64,000 bases of DNA from an uncultured Lachnospiraceae bacterium (GTDB lineage Bacteria; Bacillota; Clostridia; Lachnospirales; Lachnospiraceae). Location of the stretch: the NCBI GenBank assembly GCA_946405625.1, contig CAMJHQ010000005.1, positions 62,001-126,000 of the forward strand, in the 5' to 3' direction. Below the pieces are notes generated by a model, which made no database searches, had not been told where the DNA came from, and saw nothing but the letters and a program-made list of their open reading frames with translations. This document shows positions 8,333 through 18,687 of this stretch, in pieces. Within the stretch, counting starts at the first letter, position 1. Each line of letters opens with the position of its first letter. Both the position numbers and the translations under genes were made by a program.

Positions 8333-10072
8333 GTGAATAACGCACTTGATAATATAACTAAAGATAATTCCGGAGAGGCCGGGTTCGTCCTCACTCCCGA
8401 AGAGGGTATAGCCGGAAGTTTCATATCAACCGCAGTCGATGAAAACGGTCTGCTGAAGAAGATTGCTTTTAAGGACGACGACAAATTCAATTTCGGATTT
8501 GATGTAGTGGATGTTCTGGCTCAGAAATGTCCCGATAAAGTCGCCATGATACACATCTCCCGCGAGGGTAAGGAACGTCGTTTCACCTTCCGCGACATGT
8601 ATTACTATTCCAATAAAACAGCAAATTATCTGATGTACCTCGGAATCAAAAAGGGCGACCGCGTCATGGTCGTTGTTAAAAGACATTATCAGTTCTGGTT
8701 TATTATGATCGCGCTTCATAAGATCGGTGCTATAGCCGTTCCTGCGTCCTATCTTCTGACCAGAAAGGATTTTGAGTACAGATTCCGTGTTGGTCATATA
8801 AACGGCATTCTCGCCACCTCTGACGGCGATGTGGCCGAAGAGATTTCCAAAGCAGCCAAAAACTATGACGGACTGAAATGCAAGGTTCTTGTCGGCGGCG
8901 GCACAAGAAAAGGCTGGTCACATTACAACAAGGATATCCAGTTCTTCTCTTCTCATCTTAAGAGAAACGAAGAAACCGCCTGTGGTGATGATCCTATGCT
9001 TATGTTCTTCACCTCAGGAACAACATCTTATCCTAAGATGGCGATGCATAATTATAAATACCCTCTTGGTCACTATATCACCGCCAAATACTGGCATCAG
9101 GTTGATAAGAACGGCGTACATTTCGCAATAAGCGATACCGGATGGGGAAAAGCTGTCTGGGGAAAGCTGTACGGTCAATGGTTATGCGAAGCTACGATAT
9201 TTACATATGACTATGATGAATTCTTCGGAAAAGAGATTCTCGGTCTTCTTGAAAAATATAAAATCACAACCTTCTGCGCACCGCCTACGGTATACAGAAT
9301 CCTTGTGCATATGGATCTGTCAAAGTTTGATCTGTCAAACCTGAAAAATGTAACCACTGCCGGTGAGGCTCTCAACCCGGCAATCTACAAAAGGTTTTAT
9401 GATTACACAGGCCTGAAGATCATGGAAGGCTTCGGTCAGACCGAAACGACTCTTACGATTGCCAACCTTAAAGGACAGGAACCGCGTCCGGGCTCAATGG
9501 GACGTCCTAGTCCTATGTATGATATTCATATACTTCGCCCCGATGATACGGAAGCAGATACAGAAGAAACCGGTGAAGTATGTATCAATATATCAAATGG
9601 AATTCCTAACGGACTCTTCATGGGATATTATCTGGATGAAGAGAAAACCAGATCCATCTGGCATGACGGATACTATCATACAGGTGATACGGCATACATG
9701 GATGCAGACGGATATATGTGGTATGTAGGACGTGTTGATGATATCATCAAGTCCGCAGGTTACAGAGTCGGTCCTTTCGAGATTGAAAATGAGATTATGA
9801 AGCTTCCTTATGTCCTTGAGACTGCTGTTACAAGCATACCGGATCTTATCAGGGGACAGGCTATCAAGGCTTCTATCGTTCTTACTGAAGGAACAGAACC
9901 GAGTGATGCACTTAAGAAGGAAGTTATGAAATATCTGAAAGCTAATCTTGCATCATACAAGAGGCCTAAGATTGTTGAATTCGTGTCAGAGCTTCCGAAG
10001 ACCTCAAGCGGCAAGGTAAGACGCGTAGAGATCAAGGAGAAAGACTGGAATACGGATGATGCAAAGCCTTAA
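8333..10072 (+). CDS. AMP-forming acyl-CoA synthetase (acetyl/medium-chain acyl-CoA synthetase-like)
   Basis: This 579-residue ANL-superfamily enzyme activates a carboxylic acid to acyl-AMP and then acyl-CoA. The P-loop is FFTSGTTSYPKMAMH, with Ser in place of the common Gly. The adenylate-binding motifs EGFGQTETT and YHTGD, the hinge region GRVDDIIKSAGYRVGPFEIE, and the catalytic Lys in LPKTSSGKVRR are all present. The overall pattern resembles the acetyl-CoA/AcsM medium-chain branch more than long-chain FadD. The start is a GTG with GGAGG 11 nt upstream. Its divergence from the fatty-acid operon suggests use of exogenous or recycled acids. The exact substrate cannot be read from sequence. 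Confidence 0.88.
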   Translation: MNNALDNITKDNSGEAGFVLTPEEGIAGSFISTAVDENGLLKKIAFKDDDKFNFGFDVVDVLAQKCPDKVAMIHISREGKERRFTFRDMYYYSNKTANYLMYLGIKKGDRVMVVVKRHYQFWFIMIALHKIGAIAVPASYLLTRKDFEYRFRVGHINGILATSDGDVAEEISKAAKNYDGLKCKVLVGGGTRKGWSHYNKDIQFFSSHLKRNEETACGDDPMLMFFTSGTTSYPKMAMHNYKYPLGHYITAKYWHQVDKNGVHFAISDTGWGKAVWGKLYGQWLCEATIFTYDYDEFFGKEILGLLEKYKITTFCAPPTVYRILVHMDLSKFDLSNLKNVTTAGEALNPAIYKRFYDYTGLKIMEGFGQTETTLTIANLKGQEPRPGSMGRPSPMYDIHILRPDDTEADTEETGEVCINISNGIPNGLFMGYYLDEEKTRSIWHDGYYHTGDTAYMDADGYMWYVGRVDDIIKSAGYRVGPFEIENEIMKLPYVLETAVTSIPDLIRGQAIKASIVLTEGTEPSDALKKEVMKYLKANLASYKRPKIVEFVSELPKTSSGKVRRVEIKEKDWNTDDAKP

Positions 10073-10115
10073 AAAATAATTTCAAATAATTACTAATGAC
10101 ATATTAATTTCATAA

Positions 10116-10260
10116 GGTCAGCGTATTTAATTAGATCAGCGTATTTAATTAGGTCTGCGTATTCAATAAAGTCAGCGTATTTAATTAGGTCAGCGTACAG
10201 AAATGCCCCTGAGTGAGTATTCAATCGACTCATCTCAGGGGCATTATCTGTACGCTGACC
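10116..10260. repeat. 18-bp tandem repeats running into a long hairpin
   Basis: Four copies of an 18-bp unit (consensus RGTCAGCGTATTTAATTA) occupy 10116-10187, and the fifth copy keeps only GGTCAGCGTA before it becomes the left arm of a hairpin. GGTCAGCGTACAG (10188-10200) pairs with CTGTACGCTGACC (10248-10260), AATGCCCCTGAG with CTCAGGGGCATT, and TGAGT with ACTCA. The right arm can therefore also pair with each upstream repeat. No T-run follows. The element sits 3' of the acyl-CoA synthetase gene. The rest of 10073-10349 shows nothing else I can support. Confidence 0.85.
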
Positions 10261-10349
10261 ATATTTATGCTTTAATCAGACTATATAAACAATATCATTA
10301 TGAACTATATCATTACAAACATTTGATCATTATCATTTGCATCATCTAT

Positions 10350-11030
10350 CTATTTTTGACTTATTCCAAATTTTCTGATCATCAGAATTCGTAACTTAAT
10401 GTATATAACAATCAAAGCTCCCGCTTCGACAATAGCCGCACATAAAAACTTAAACCAAAATATCGAACGATAATCTTTAGGTCTTGCATTAGCCTCTTTA
10501 TCTGTCTGTAAATGATTTTCATTTGGATTTAAAGGCTCATATACCACTACAACTTTATCGCGTAATTTAACTTCGTCTATAGACTCAAACTCACCCGAAT
10601 ATGTAACTCCGTCCACATCAAAATTATAAGTAGCTATATATACCTTTTTATATCCTAATACTCTTGCAGACCCTAAATCAGACGTTTCAACCTTTTTTTC
10701 CGTAGTACTTAGCTGCTTAACAAATCCTTCAACTGCCTTAGGAGCATTGGCAGCATCATTTTTTACTGCCCTTTTTGTACCGGAATATATAAAGATCAAG
10801 CTTATAATATAGCCACATATAAACAATATGTTAATGATGGTCAAAAATGTAAACTTGAATCTTGTTGAACCAACACTTACAGAAAGTTTCTGATCATATG
10901 CGGCTTTTATCGGTTCTCTTCTGTAATCATCCAAAGTTACATGGTTGATATTCGGAAGCGCATTAGAACTCTGTTCAGTATAACGTAAATCTTTAGAATT
11001 ATCATTTCCGTCACTATCTTTCAGTTTCAT
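10350..11030 (-). CDS. DUF3592-like membrane protein
   Basis: This 226-residue protein has a polar N-terminus, a hydrophobic helix at about residues 60-82, an outside-facing domain, and a second helix near 190-212. The central segment (YNFDVDGVTYSGEF followed by KVVVVYEPLNPNENHLQ) resembles DUF3592, a domain typically found between two membrane helices. Function is unknown for this family. GGAGGATAAAGAA precedes the ATG. It is the last gene of the minus-strand run from htrA and follows exonuclease III by 38 bp. Confidence 0.65.
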   Translation of the reverse strand: MKLKDSDGNDNSKDLRYTEQSSNALPNINHVTLDDYRREPIKAAYDQKLSVSVGSTRFKFTFLTIINILFICGYIISLIFIYSGTKRAVKNDAANAPKAVEGFVKQLSTTEKKVETSDLGSARVLGYKKVYIATYNFDVDGVTYSGEFESIDEVKLRDKVVVVYEPLNPNENHLQTDKEANARPKDYRSIFWFKFLCAAIVEAGALIVIYIKLRILMIRKFGISQK

Positions 11031-11068
11031 TTCTTTATCCTCCGATAAATATAGTGAGAAATAATTTA

Positions 11069-11824
11069 TTAAAAATCTATATCCAGCTCCACAGGGCAGT
11101 GATCCGATCCGTAGATATCACTGAGAATCTTTGAATCCTGAATCTTATCTTTTATTTTGTCTGATACCAGGAAGTAATCTATACGCCATCCGGCATTTCT
11201 TTCACGTGAATTGAAGCGGTATGACCACCATGAATATGTATCCTTCTTATCCGGATAGAGATACCTGAAGGAATCTGTGAAGCCGGCAGCGAGGAGCTCT
11301 GTCATCTTTTCTCTCTCCTCATCCGTGAATCCCGGATTATGATGATTTGATGCAGGATTCTTAATATCAATATCATTATGAGCTACATTCATATCACCGC
11401 AGATGATCACCGGCTTTTTCTCAGCCAGCCCCGATACAAAATCACGGAAATCCTTCTCCCATTCCATTCTATAGCTGAGTCTCTTAAGTTCGTTCTGAGA
11501 GTTCGGAACATAGACTGTTATGAAGTAAAACTTATCCATCTCAAGCGTTATGAGACGACCCTCCTCATCATGCTGCTCTATTCCCATTCCGTACTTAACG
11601 CTTATAGGCTCATGCTTTGTAAAGATAGCCGTACCGGAATAGCCCTTCTTCTTTGCATAATTCCAATATTGATGATATCCCGGAAGGTCAAGCTCCAGTT
11701 GTCCTGCCTGCAGCTTACTCTCCTGAATAGAGAAAAAATCAGCGTCTATATCTTTAAAGAAATCCATGAACCCTTTACCGGTACATGCTCTGATTCCGTT
11801 TACATTCCATGAAACTAATTTCAT
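11069..11824 (-). CDS. Exodeoxyribonuclease III / AP endonuclease (ExoA/Xth family)
   Basis: This 251-residue enzyme cleaves DNA at abasic sites in base-excision repair. The endonuclease/exonuclease/phosphatase fold is clear: MKLVSWNVNGIRA at the N-terminus, the metal-binding Glu in SIQESKLQ, the Asp-Asn pair in CGDMNVAHNDID, WRIDYFLVS, and the catalytic His in GSDHCPVELDID. AGGAGA lies upstream of the ATG. It is probably cotranscribed with the membrane protein 20 bp upstream. Confidence 0.94.
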   Translation of the reverse strand: MKLVSWNVNGIRACTGKGFMDFFKDIDADFFSIQESKLQAGQLELDLPGYHQYWNYAKKKGYSGTAIFTKHEPISVKYGMGIEQHDEEGRLITLEMDKFYFITVYVPNSQNELKRLSYRMEWEKDFRDFVSGLAEKKPVIICGDMNVAHNDIDIKNPASNHHNPGFTDEEREKMTELLAAGFTDSFRYLYPDKKDTYSWWSYRFNSRERNAGWRIDYFLVSDKIKDKIQDSKILSDIYGSDHCPVELDIDF

Positions 11825-11843
11825 TACTTAATCTCCTATAAAT

Positions 11844-12623
11844 CTAGCGTTCTCTCTGTCTGCTTCTCATATTTCTCTCATATCTCTCGTGGCTTCTTTC
11901 TTCGCCCCTGTCACTTACTCTTCTTCTGCTTCTTCTCGGGATCTTTGCCACAAAAGAAATCAGAAGTCCGAACATAAGCAGATATCCTATTCCGTCCGAA
12001 GCCGCAAAGATATCGTCAACAAGTGAATTTTCGAAGGTTTTGAGTGCAATCTCCAATACCACGAAGAAAAGCGGTGTAAATATCATCATCATTCTCGGAA
12101 TCAGAAGCCTTCCGATCATTACGAAATACATGAAGCCAACAGAAACACCTACTATTCCAACCCAGTAATATACATAGAACGGAATCGAAACATAATAGAA
12201 AACACTTTCTACCGTAGAAATGATCTCCGCTCCCATAAGCCGCGTATTAAACAGCTCCCGATAGAGAACAGGAAGCATAACGCTGACTGCCATATTGAAA
12301 AGCATTGATATAGCTGACGCATATGCACCCATAACGAAAAGCTTTGCCATATAAAAATCAACCGGATATCTCTTTCTTCTGGCTGTATTTATAGCTCTTA
12401 CCGCTCCTTGCACTCCGATAAGAAAAAGAGGTGCGGCAAGTGCCGTGATAAGTATGGCCAACCTGAAGCGTATGATCGGCATCTTAGCCCAGTTGCTCTC
12501 GATAAGACCGTTATGACTGTTTCCTTCGCCATAAGCAAAGAGAAGCCATGAAGCTGCCATATATAGTCCCACACCCAGCATTCCGTTAATTAAATTTTTA
12601 ACAACCTTCTCAGCGTTTTTCAT
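11844..12623 (-). CDS. Polytopic membrane protein with Arg-rich tail, function unknown
   Basis: The 259-residue protein has about six or seven hydrophobic helices covering residues 10-225, followed by a strongly basic tail full of Arg (PRRSRRRVSDRGEERSHERY). I do not recognise a characterised family. The basic tail would face the cytoplasm and could contact RNA, membrane lipid or a partner. The start ATG follows TTTTGGAGTTTTAATTT, which is directly downstream of an intrinsic terminator, so expression may depend on read-through. Confidence 0.6.
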   Translation of the reverse strand: MKNAEKVVKNLINGMLGVGLYMAASWLLFAYGEGNSHNGLIESNWAKMPIIRFRLAILITALAAPLFLIGVQGAVRAINTARRKRYPVDFYMAKLFVMGAYASAISMLFNMAVSVMLPVLYRELFNTRLMGAEIISTVESVFYYVSIPFYVYYWVGIVGVSVGFMYFVMIGRLLIPRMMMIFTPLFFVVLEIALKTFENSLVDDIFAASDGIGYLLMFGLLISFVAKIPRRSRRRVSDRGEERSHERYERNMRSRQRER

Positions 12624-12636
12624 AAATTAAAACTCC

Positions 12637-12664
12637 AAAAGGGCAGCCGGTAAAGCGGCTGCCC
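12637..12664 (-). terminator. Terminator between lipoprotein and membrane-protein genes
   Basis: GGGCAGCCG (12641-12649) pairs with CGGCTGCCC (12656-12664), a 9-bp GC-rich stem with a six-base loop. On the minus strand it is followed by only TTTT before the ribosome-binding site of the next gene, so it may terminate partially. Confidence 0.7.
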
Positions 12665-12676
12665 GATATATTGTTT

Positions 12677-13453
12677 TTATCTGGTTCTTGTAAAAAGTCC
12701 TTGAGCATCACTGAGTTCCTGTTCATCCTGCATCGTAAATGTAACGAGCACCAGGATGTCTCCGCTCTTCTTTGCATAGCAGACTCTTCTGCCTGCAGGA
12801 TTCTGTTCTGCGGGAATATCCAGACATGACCAAAGCTCACCCATAAACTTTACTCTTTTGACTCTTAAGTTATCATATCTTCCAAGCGCCATCTCCAGAT
12901 ATTCATCAGATGTTATCTCTGGAAAGAGTGTAACACTCGGATTGACATATGAAACAATGATATTTGAACCTGTCTTTTTATCATATGCTATACAGCAATA
13001 TGATGTTTCGGCATCCTTCGTGGTCTTATAACCGTACCAGAAGTTATTTACATCTTCAACAGAAAGTCCTGTTGCCTTCGCTACTCCTTCAGCATTATAG
13101 AAATCCCAATCGGTTTCGTTTATATTTATCACGAATCCTCCAAGGCCGTTATAATACACTCCGTCACCGTATACACCCGCCTCGAGAGTTTCTGCATCGG
13201 AAACAGATGCCAGAATCTCTTCACTAATGTCATCAAGCGGTTCTGCATCATACATAAGCTCCGCATCACCAAATGTTGCATCTGTTACTGAAGCATTTTC
13301 CTTATTCGGATCAAACTTTGTATTATTTTCCGATTCGTTATGGAAGTCCGGAGAAACATATGGTTCCTTCTCCGGTTCTCCGCAGCCCGCAAGGGATACA
13401 AGGAGAATCGAGGCCGCTAAAAATGCTGCCGTCTTCTTCTTAAAAAAGAACAT
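12677..13453 (-). CDS. Lipoprotein of unknown function
   Basis: The 258-residue protein starts MFFFKKKTAAFLAASILLVSLAGC, a clear type II signal peptide with the lipobox LAGC at Cys24. After the anchor comes an acidic low-complexity linker and a globular domain with no motif I recognise. The ORF-track start at 13546 overlaps yajC and adds an implausible basic extension; the ATG at 13453 has GGGAGG 5 nt upstream. It follows yajC by 19 bp. It is inferred to be attached to the outer face of the cytoplasmic membrane. Confidence 0.72.
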   Translation of the reverse strand: MFFFKKKTAAFLAASILLVSLAGCGEPEKEPYVSPDFHNESENNTKFDPNKENASVTDATFGDAELMYDAEPLDDISEEILASVSDAETLEAGVYGDGVYYNGLGGFVININETDWDFYNAEGVAKATGLSVEDVNNFWYGYKTTKDAETSYCCIAYDKKTGSNIIVSYVNPSVTLFPEITSDEYLEMALGRYDNLRVKRVKFMGELWSCLDIPAEQNPAGRRVCYAKKSGDILVLVTFTMQDEQELSDAQGLFTRTR

Positions 13454-13472
13454 AAGCCCTCCCATTAATATG

Positions 13473-13889
13473 TTACTTCTTAGACTTTTTATCTTCTTTC
13501 TTATCTTTCTTCTCTTCCTTAGCTTCCTCTGCTGAATCACCATCATCTATTACAGAATCAGGATCTTCGATTTCAGCGATAGCCTTCTGATGCATCGGAA
13601 TACGACAATTCTTGTTGTTACCGAACTCAACGATAACTGTCTCTTCATCCGGAATGTCGATAACTGTTCCGAAGAATCCACCGGTAGTCATGATAGATAC
13701 ACCCGGCTTAAGCTTTGTCATCATCTCATCTCTCTTCTGAGCCTGCTTCTTAGATGGCTTGATCATAACGAAATAAATCATTACAACGAAAAATACTATA
13801 TAAAATACAAGCATTCCTATTCCACTGCCCGCAGGCATCTGTCCGGCTCCTGCATCTGCAGAAGAGAGTACTGTCAATAAATTCATCAT
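13473..13889 (-). CDS. yajC: Preprotein translocase subunit YajC
   Basis: YajC associates with SecDF and the Sec translocon. The 138-residue protein has an N-terminal Ala/Gly-rich segment, one membrane helix near residues 26-46 (LVFYIVFFVVMIYFVMIKP), and the conserved cytoplasmic PSKKQAQKRDEMMTKLKPG...TTGGFFGTVIDI. A long acidic/Lys tail (EEKKDKKEDKKSKK) ends the protein. It directly follows tgt by 9 bp; a tgt-yajC pair is common in many bacteria. GGAGAATTT precedes the ATG. Confidence 0.92.
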   Translation of the reverse strand: MMNLLTVLSSADAGAGQMPAGSGIGMLVFYIVFFVVMIYFVMIKPSKKQAQKRDEMMTKLKPGVSIMTTGGFFGTVIDIPDEETVIVEFGNNKNCRIPMHQKAIAEIEDPDSVIDDGDSAEEAKEEKKDKKEDKKSKK

Positions 13890-13898
13890 AAATTCTCC

Positions 13899-15038
<1,140 letters not shown>

Positions 15039-15042
15039 TCAT

Positions 15043-16401
15043 CTATTCTGCCCTGAGTGTCACATCCAAGGTAACCTTGTTGTACTTACCCATCTCGGAT
15101 CTGTATACAACTATCTGGACAGTATCTCCCTCATTAAAAGTCTGAATTCTGCTCTTCAATTCTTCAACAGTATAAACTTCCTTACCTTCGATTTCAACTA
15201 TAATGTCTCCCGCAAACATCCCTGCCTGCTCAGCAGGTGAGTTACGTTCAACCTCTTTTACATAGATTCCTTCAGGGAATCCGTAAATCTGTGAATACTC
15301 TTTTCCGACTTCAACAGGTTTAACTCCAATATACAGTTCAGGCTTCTTCTCACCCTTGATAATGGAATTTATAATTTCCATAGCTTTATTGATAGGAATC
15401 GAAAATCCCATTCCTTCAACCTTTGAATCAACATATTTTACCGAGTTGATACCTATAACCTTACCTTCGGCGTTAAAGAGCGCACCTCCGCTGTTACCCG
15501 GATTAATAGCTGCATCAGTCTGAATGTATCTTCCGTCGCTTCCTTCAATGGTTCTGTCAAGTGCACTTATATATCCAACTGTTACAGACTGACCGTAACC
15601 AAGAGCATTACCTATAGCAATAGCCGGCTCACCGACTCTGAGCTCATCCGAATTTCCAATATCCGCAATTGTAACCTTCTCTGTGGTTGACGGCTTCATA
15701 TCGCTGAACTTTACGGATACAACCGCAACATCTTCACTCTCGTCATATCCGATAACATCGGCCTTTACTATCTCACCATCCGAGAATCCTACATTTATCT
15801 CATCAGCAGATTTAATAACATGATAATTTGTTGCGATATAGAGAACCTTATCCGATTTACCGATTATGATTCCCGAACCGGCGCCTGTAGCCTCATCCGT
15901 TCCCGCACTGAAGAAATATGTATAATCCGTTGTAACCTTTGTTGTGATCGATACTATTGAATTTTCAGCACTTTCAACGATATCCGCAACATCATAGGAA
16001 ATAGTCTGTGTTGAACCTCCCGTATTTACAGGCTGCTGTGATATAACATTCGCAGAAAGATCCGGATCCTCTTCAACTACACCTGCTTCCTTACTATTTC
16101 CAAATACCTTATTTGAAAACCTGTTTACTCCCTGAAATGTAATGCCTCCGACAAGTCCGAAAACCACTGCTGCAACCGCTGCCTTTGCAGCAAGCTTTCC
16201 GAAACCGCCTTTTTTAGAACTTTTTGGAGATGAGGACTTTTTAACCTTTTTTACAGCGTTCACAGACCCGGTACCGTTCTCAGGCTGAATTATCTGTCCC
16301 TGCATCATCGGTTGTCCGGATTGAGTATTATTCTTGTACATCCCCGGATCATAATTAAATCCGCCGTATCCTTTATTACCGCCATATTCGTTGTTATCCA
16401 T
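15043..16401 (-). CDS. Membrane-anchored HtrA/DegP-type serine protease with PDZ domain
   Basis: The 452-residue protein degrades misfolded envelope proteins. It has a Gly/Asn/Gln-rich cytoplasmic N-terminus, a basic Ser/Lys stretch, a membrane helix near residues 75-95, a trypsin-like protease domain (His in ATNYHVIKSADE, Asp in EDVAVVSV, Ser in NPGNSGGALFN), and a C-terminal PDZ domain (about 350-440). The N-terminal ORF codon at 16410 is GTG; the ATG at 16401 after AAGGAGTGATTTTA is preferred. In Bacilli, HtrA genes answer to envelope-stress two-component systems. No such link is visible here. Confidence 0.93.
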   Translation of the reverse strand: MDNNEYGGNKGYGGFNYDPGMYKNNTQSGQPMMQGQIIQPENGTGSVNAVKKVKKSSSPKSSKKGGFGKLAAKAAVAAVVFGLVGGITFQGVNRFSNKVFGNSKEAGVVEEDPDLSANVISQQPVNTGGSTQTISYDVADIVESAENSIVSITTKVTTDYTYFFSAGTDEATGAGSGIIIGKSDKVLYIATNYHVIKSADEINVGFSDGEIVKADVIGYDESEDVAVVSVKFSDMKPSTTEKVTIADIGNSDELRVGEPAIAIGNALGYGQSVTVGYISALDRTIEGSDGRYIQTDAAINPGNSGGALFNAEGKVIGINSVKYVDSKVEGMGFSIPINKAMEIINSIIKGEKKPELYIGVKPVEVGKEYSQIYGFPEGIYVKEVERNSPAEQAGMFAGDIIVEIEGKEVYTVEELKSRIQTFNEGDTVQIVVYRSEMGKYNKVTLDVTLRAE

Positions 16402-16493
16402 TAAAATCACTCCTTACTGCGTTTGACATTTGTCTGTTATCATCTATAATTATGCTTATGATTATGATACGAAAATGTGAAAAAAGTGTGACG

Positions 16494-16522
16494 TCGACAT
16501 TTCATATTTCTGAAGATATAAT
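16494..16522 (+). promoter_or_regulatory. Promoter of the small-protein/ABC exporter operon
   Basis: TCGACA (16494-16499) and TATAAT (16517-16522) are separated by 17 bp. Transcription would start about 70 bp before the ATG at 16601 and cover the four genes up to 19737. Confidence 0.65.
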
Positions 16523-16600
16523 ATATCCGATTTTAATACTTTTTTTAAGCTTTATTTAAGCTTTTCGTAATTTCAAATGTAATGCATTACGGAGGACAGA

Positions 16601-16873
16601 ATGTTCAGAGTCTGGGGCAAAATCATAAAAGACAATCAACTTGTAAGAGACACCGTCATCGCGATAGATGACCCTGAAATGAGACGTACTCCGAAGGTCT
16701 ATAAAGCACTCGAAGATATGTGCTACGAATTTGACCTTGCAATTCCGATCTGGCTTGAATCCAACAAGCGGGATTTCATCATGCATTCAATTACACGTTT
16801 CACCAAAGACAGTTTTATTGAAACCATAGATTTTGATTATCTCGAATTCAGAGTTATCGAGGATGAGTTCTGA
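16601..16873 (+). CDS. Small conserved-looking protein of unknown function
   Basis: The 90-residue protein begins MFRVWGKIIKDNQLVRDTVI and has no signal peptide or membrane helix. GGAGG sits at an ideal distance before the ATG, and codon usage matches the neighbours, so it is a real gene. The mix of beta-strand-like and helical segments suggests a compact alpha/beta fold. It is first in an operon with an ABC exporter, 29 bp upstream of the ATPase. I do not recognise the family. Confidence 0.65.
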   Translation: MFRVWGKIIKDNQLVRDTVIAIDDPEMRRTPKVYKALEDMCYEFDLAIPIWLESNKRDFIMHSITRFTKDSFIETIDFDYLEFRVIEDEF

Positions 16874-16902
16874 CAACCTATACATTTCCGAGGGGGACAG
16901 CT

Positions 16903-17577
16903 ATGCTGAAGCTTGATAAAGTTAACATTAATTATGGCAGAAAAAGAATACTCAGCGATGTATCCTTTACAGCCGAAAGCGGACAGCTGATCGGTCTTCT
17001 CGGTCTGAACGGTTCGGGTAAATCAACTCTTCTTACAATAATCGCAGGACTCAGACGTCCTCATTCGGGAAGTGTTAAGCTGGATGATACCGATATCACA
17101 TCTCCTTCATACAGGAAAAACTTCGGCTATGTGACTCAGGAAACCGCTCTCATACCCGAACTCAGTGCACTGGATAATCTCCGGTTATGGACTCCGATGA
17201 AAAAAGATGAAATAATCAGTCTTCTTTCAAATCCACCTCTTTCGATTCTGAAAGTGCAGGATTTTATTGATGTTCCCGTACGTTCCATGTCAGGCGGAAT
17301 GAAGAAACGTCTTCAGCTTGCAACAGTTCTTATCGGAAATCCCGAGGTCCTTCTTCTTGATGAACCTCTTTCGGCACTCGATATCCCGGCAAAGGAAGAT
17401 ATAATCAACTATATACTTGAATTCAGAAAAAGCGGCGGCCTTATAATTGCTGCATCGCATGATGACGAGCTTTTCTATGTATCAGACAGAATTCTCTTTA
17501 TAGACAGCGGCCATGTTTCGCCGGTTGCTCCCGGTACTGATTACCACGGACTTTTAAGAGGGCGGATACATGAATAA
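16903..17577 (+). CDS. ABC transporter ATP-binding protein
   Basis: The 224-residue ATPase has Walker A GLNGSGKSTLL near residue 37, a Q-loop in YVTQETALIPELS, the signature MSGGMKKRLQLA, Walker B VLLLDEPLSALD and the switch His in AASHDDE. The SGGMKKR form of the signature is frequent in ABC-2 type drug/lipid exporters. It overlaps the next gene by 8 bp, so ATPase and permease are translationally coupled. The substrate is unknown. Confidence 0.9.
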   Translation: MLKLDKVNINYGRKRILSDVSFTAESGQLIGLLGLNGSGKSTLLTIIAGLRRPHSGSVKLDDTDITSPSYRKNFGYVTQETALIPELSALDNLRLWTPMKKDEIISLLSNPPLSILKVQDFIDVPVRSMSGGMKKRLQLATVLIGNPEVLLLDEPLSALDIPAKEDIINYILEFRKSGGLIIAASHDDELFYVSDRILFIDSGHVSPVAPGTDYHGLLRGRIHE

Positions 17578-18685
17578 AGGCCGTTTCGGAAGAGCCTGCA
17601 GAACAGTACTGCTGACAGGCCTTCACTATATTCCTTCAATCATACTTTATACTCTGGTCTTTCTTCTCACTGCAGGAATACTTATCTCTCTCGGGCGCAA
17701 GCTTCTGACTCACGACAGCACTCTCGGAATGGTAAAGATAGGATATTCCATCGAAGAAAATTCAGCACGTAACGAGTTTGCTCTTAATATTGTTACCGGC
17801 ATGGACAGCTTCCGTGAATCTGCAGAGCTTATTGAATACCCTTCACGTGAAGAGGGAGTGGATGCTCTGAACCGCGGAGAAATCGCCTGCCTTATTTTCG
17901 TTCCCGAAGGTTTTATCGATGAACTATTCGGAGGTCCTGAAAATGCAAATGGCATGGAGGTCCTGTTCCGCGATACAAAGACCATGGAAGGTCATCTGAT
18001 AAATGATCTTCTTCAGTCCGGTGCAAACATACTCGGAACTGCCCAGGGTGCTTATTTTGCACTGCATTTTACGGATATATCTCTGGAAATACCGGAGGAT
18101 ACAGCGTATGCTATCGAAAACTCTCTGGATACACGCAATCTCACTTATGTTCTCACAAGAACCGACCATTTTAATTATGAAAATTTCGAAGTACTTTCCG
18201 AATTCAGTATAAGACAGAAGCTCATCGCTTCCTGCCTCATTCTTATAATGTTTCTTTCGGTATTCGTAGTCGCATATATCTACAAATTCCAGAATCCTGT
18301 AATGCAGCTAAGACTTAATTCCATAGGTTTCTCCCGTTCGGGATTCTTCACTGCAGAAGCGCTTTCTGTTGCTGTATACATCTATGGTATATACATCATA
18401 ACCCTGACAGCTCTTATCATAGCCGGAGAAGACCTGTCCATGAAAGCCTTTTTATTCGGAATACCTGTCGTACTGATCTCCTCATTTGTGATTACTGTAT
18501 TTATATACATTTTCAAGAATCCGGTAACGACAGGGCTTTCAACACTGATCTTCACACTGATCATGATGTATCTTGCCGGCGGACTGATACCGACCGAATT
18601 TCTTCCTGCCTTTCTGCAGAAGGCTTCGGTCTATAACCCTTTTACGTACCTTATCAGATTCATGTTAAATGTTTTATGGAGATAA
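17570..18685 (+). CDS. ABC-2 type exporter permease, first subunit
   Basis: The 371-residue protein has one N-terminal membrane helix (about 18-42), a long extracytoplasmic domain, and a block of about five helices from residue 215 onward. This is the ABC-2 (YhgE/Pip-like) layout. The extracytoplasmic part includes LNRGEIACLIFVPEGF, which resembles the corresponding segment of DrrB/YhgE-type permeases. It follows the ATPase and precedes a second permease of the same layout, which suggests a heterodimeric exporter. Confidence 0.8.
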   Translation: MNKGRFGRACRTVLLTGLHYIPSIILYTLVFLLTAGILISLGRKLLTHDSTLGMVKIGYSIEENSARNEFALNIVTGMDSFRESAELIEYPSREEGVDALNRGEIACLIFVPEGFIDELFGGPENANGMEVLFRDTKTMEGHLINDLLQSGANILGTAQGAYFALHFTDISLEIPEDTAYAIENSLDTRNLTYVLTRTDHFNYENFEVLSEFSIRQKLIASCLILIMFLSVFVVAYIYKFQNPVMQLRLNSIGFSRSGFFTAEALSVAVYIYGIYIITLTALIIAGEDLSMKAFLFGIPVVLISSFVITVFIYIFKNPVTTGLSTLIFTLIMMYLAGGLIPTEFLPAFLQKASVYNPFTYLIRFMLNVLWR

Positions 18686-18687
18686 AG

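Noticed and set aside
10116-10205. CRISPR array
   Set aside because: The 18-bp units are directly adjacent with no unique spacers, and no cas genes are present.
10203-10394. 63-codon plus-strand ORF after the repeat
   Set aside because: It starts inside the hairpin arm, lacks a ribosome-binding site and is dominated by Tyr/Ile/His from AT-rich sequence.
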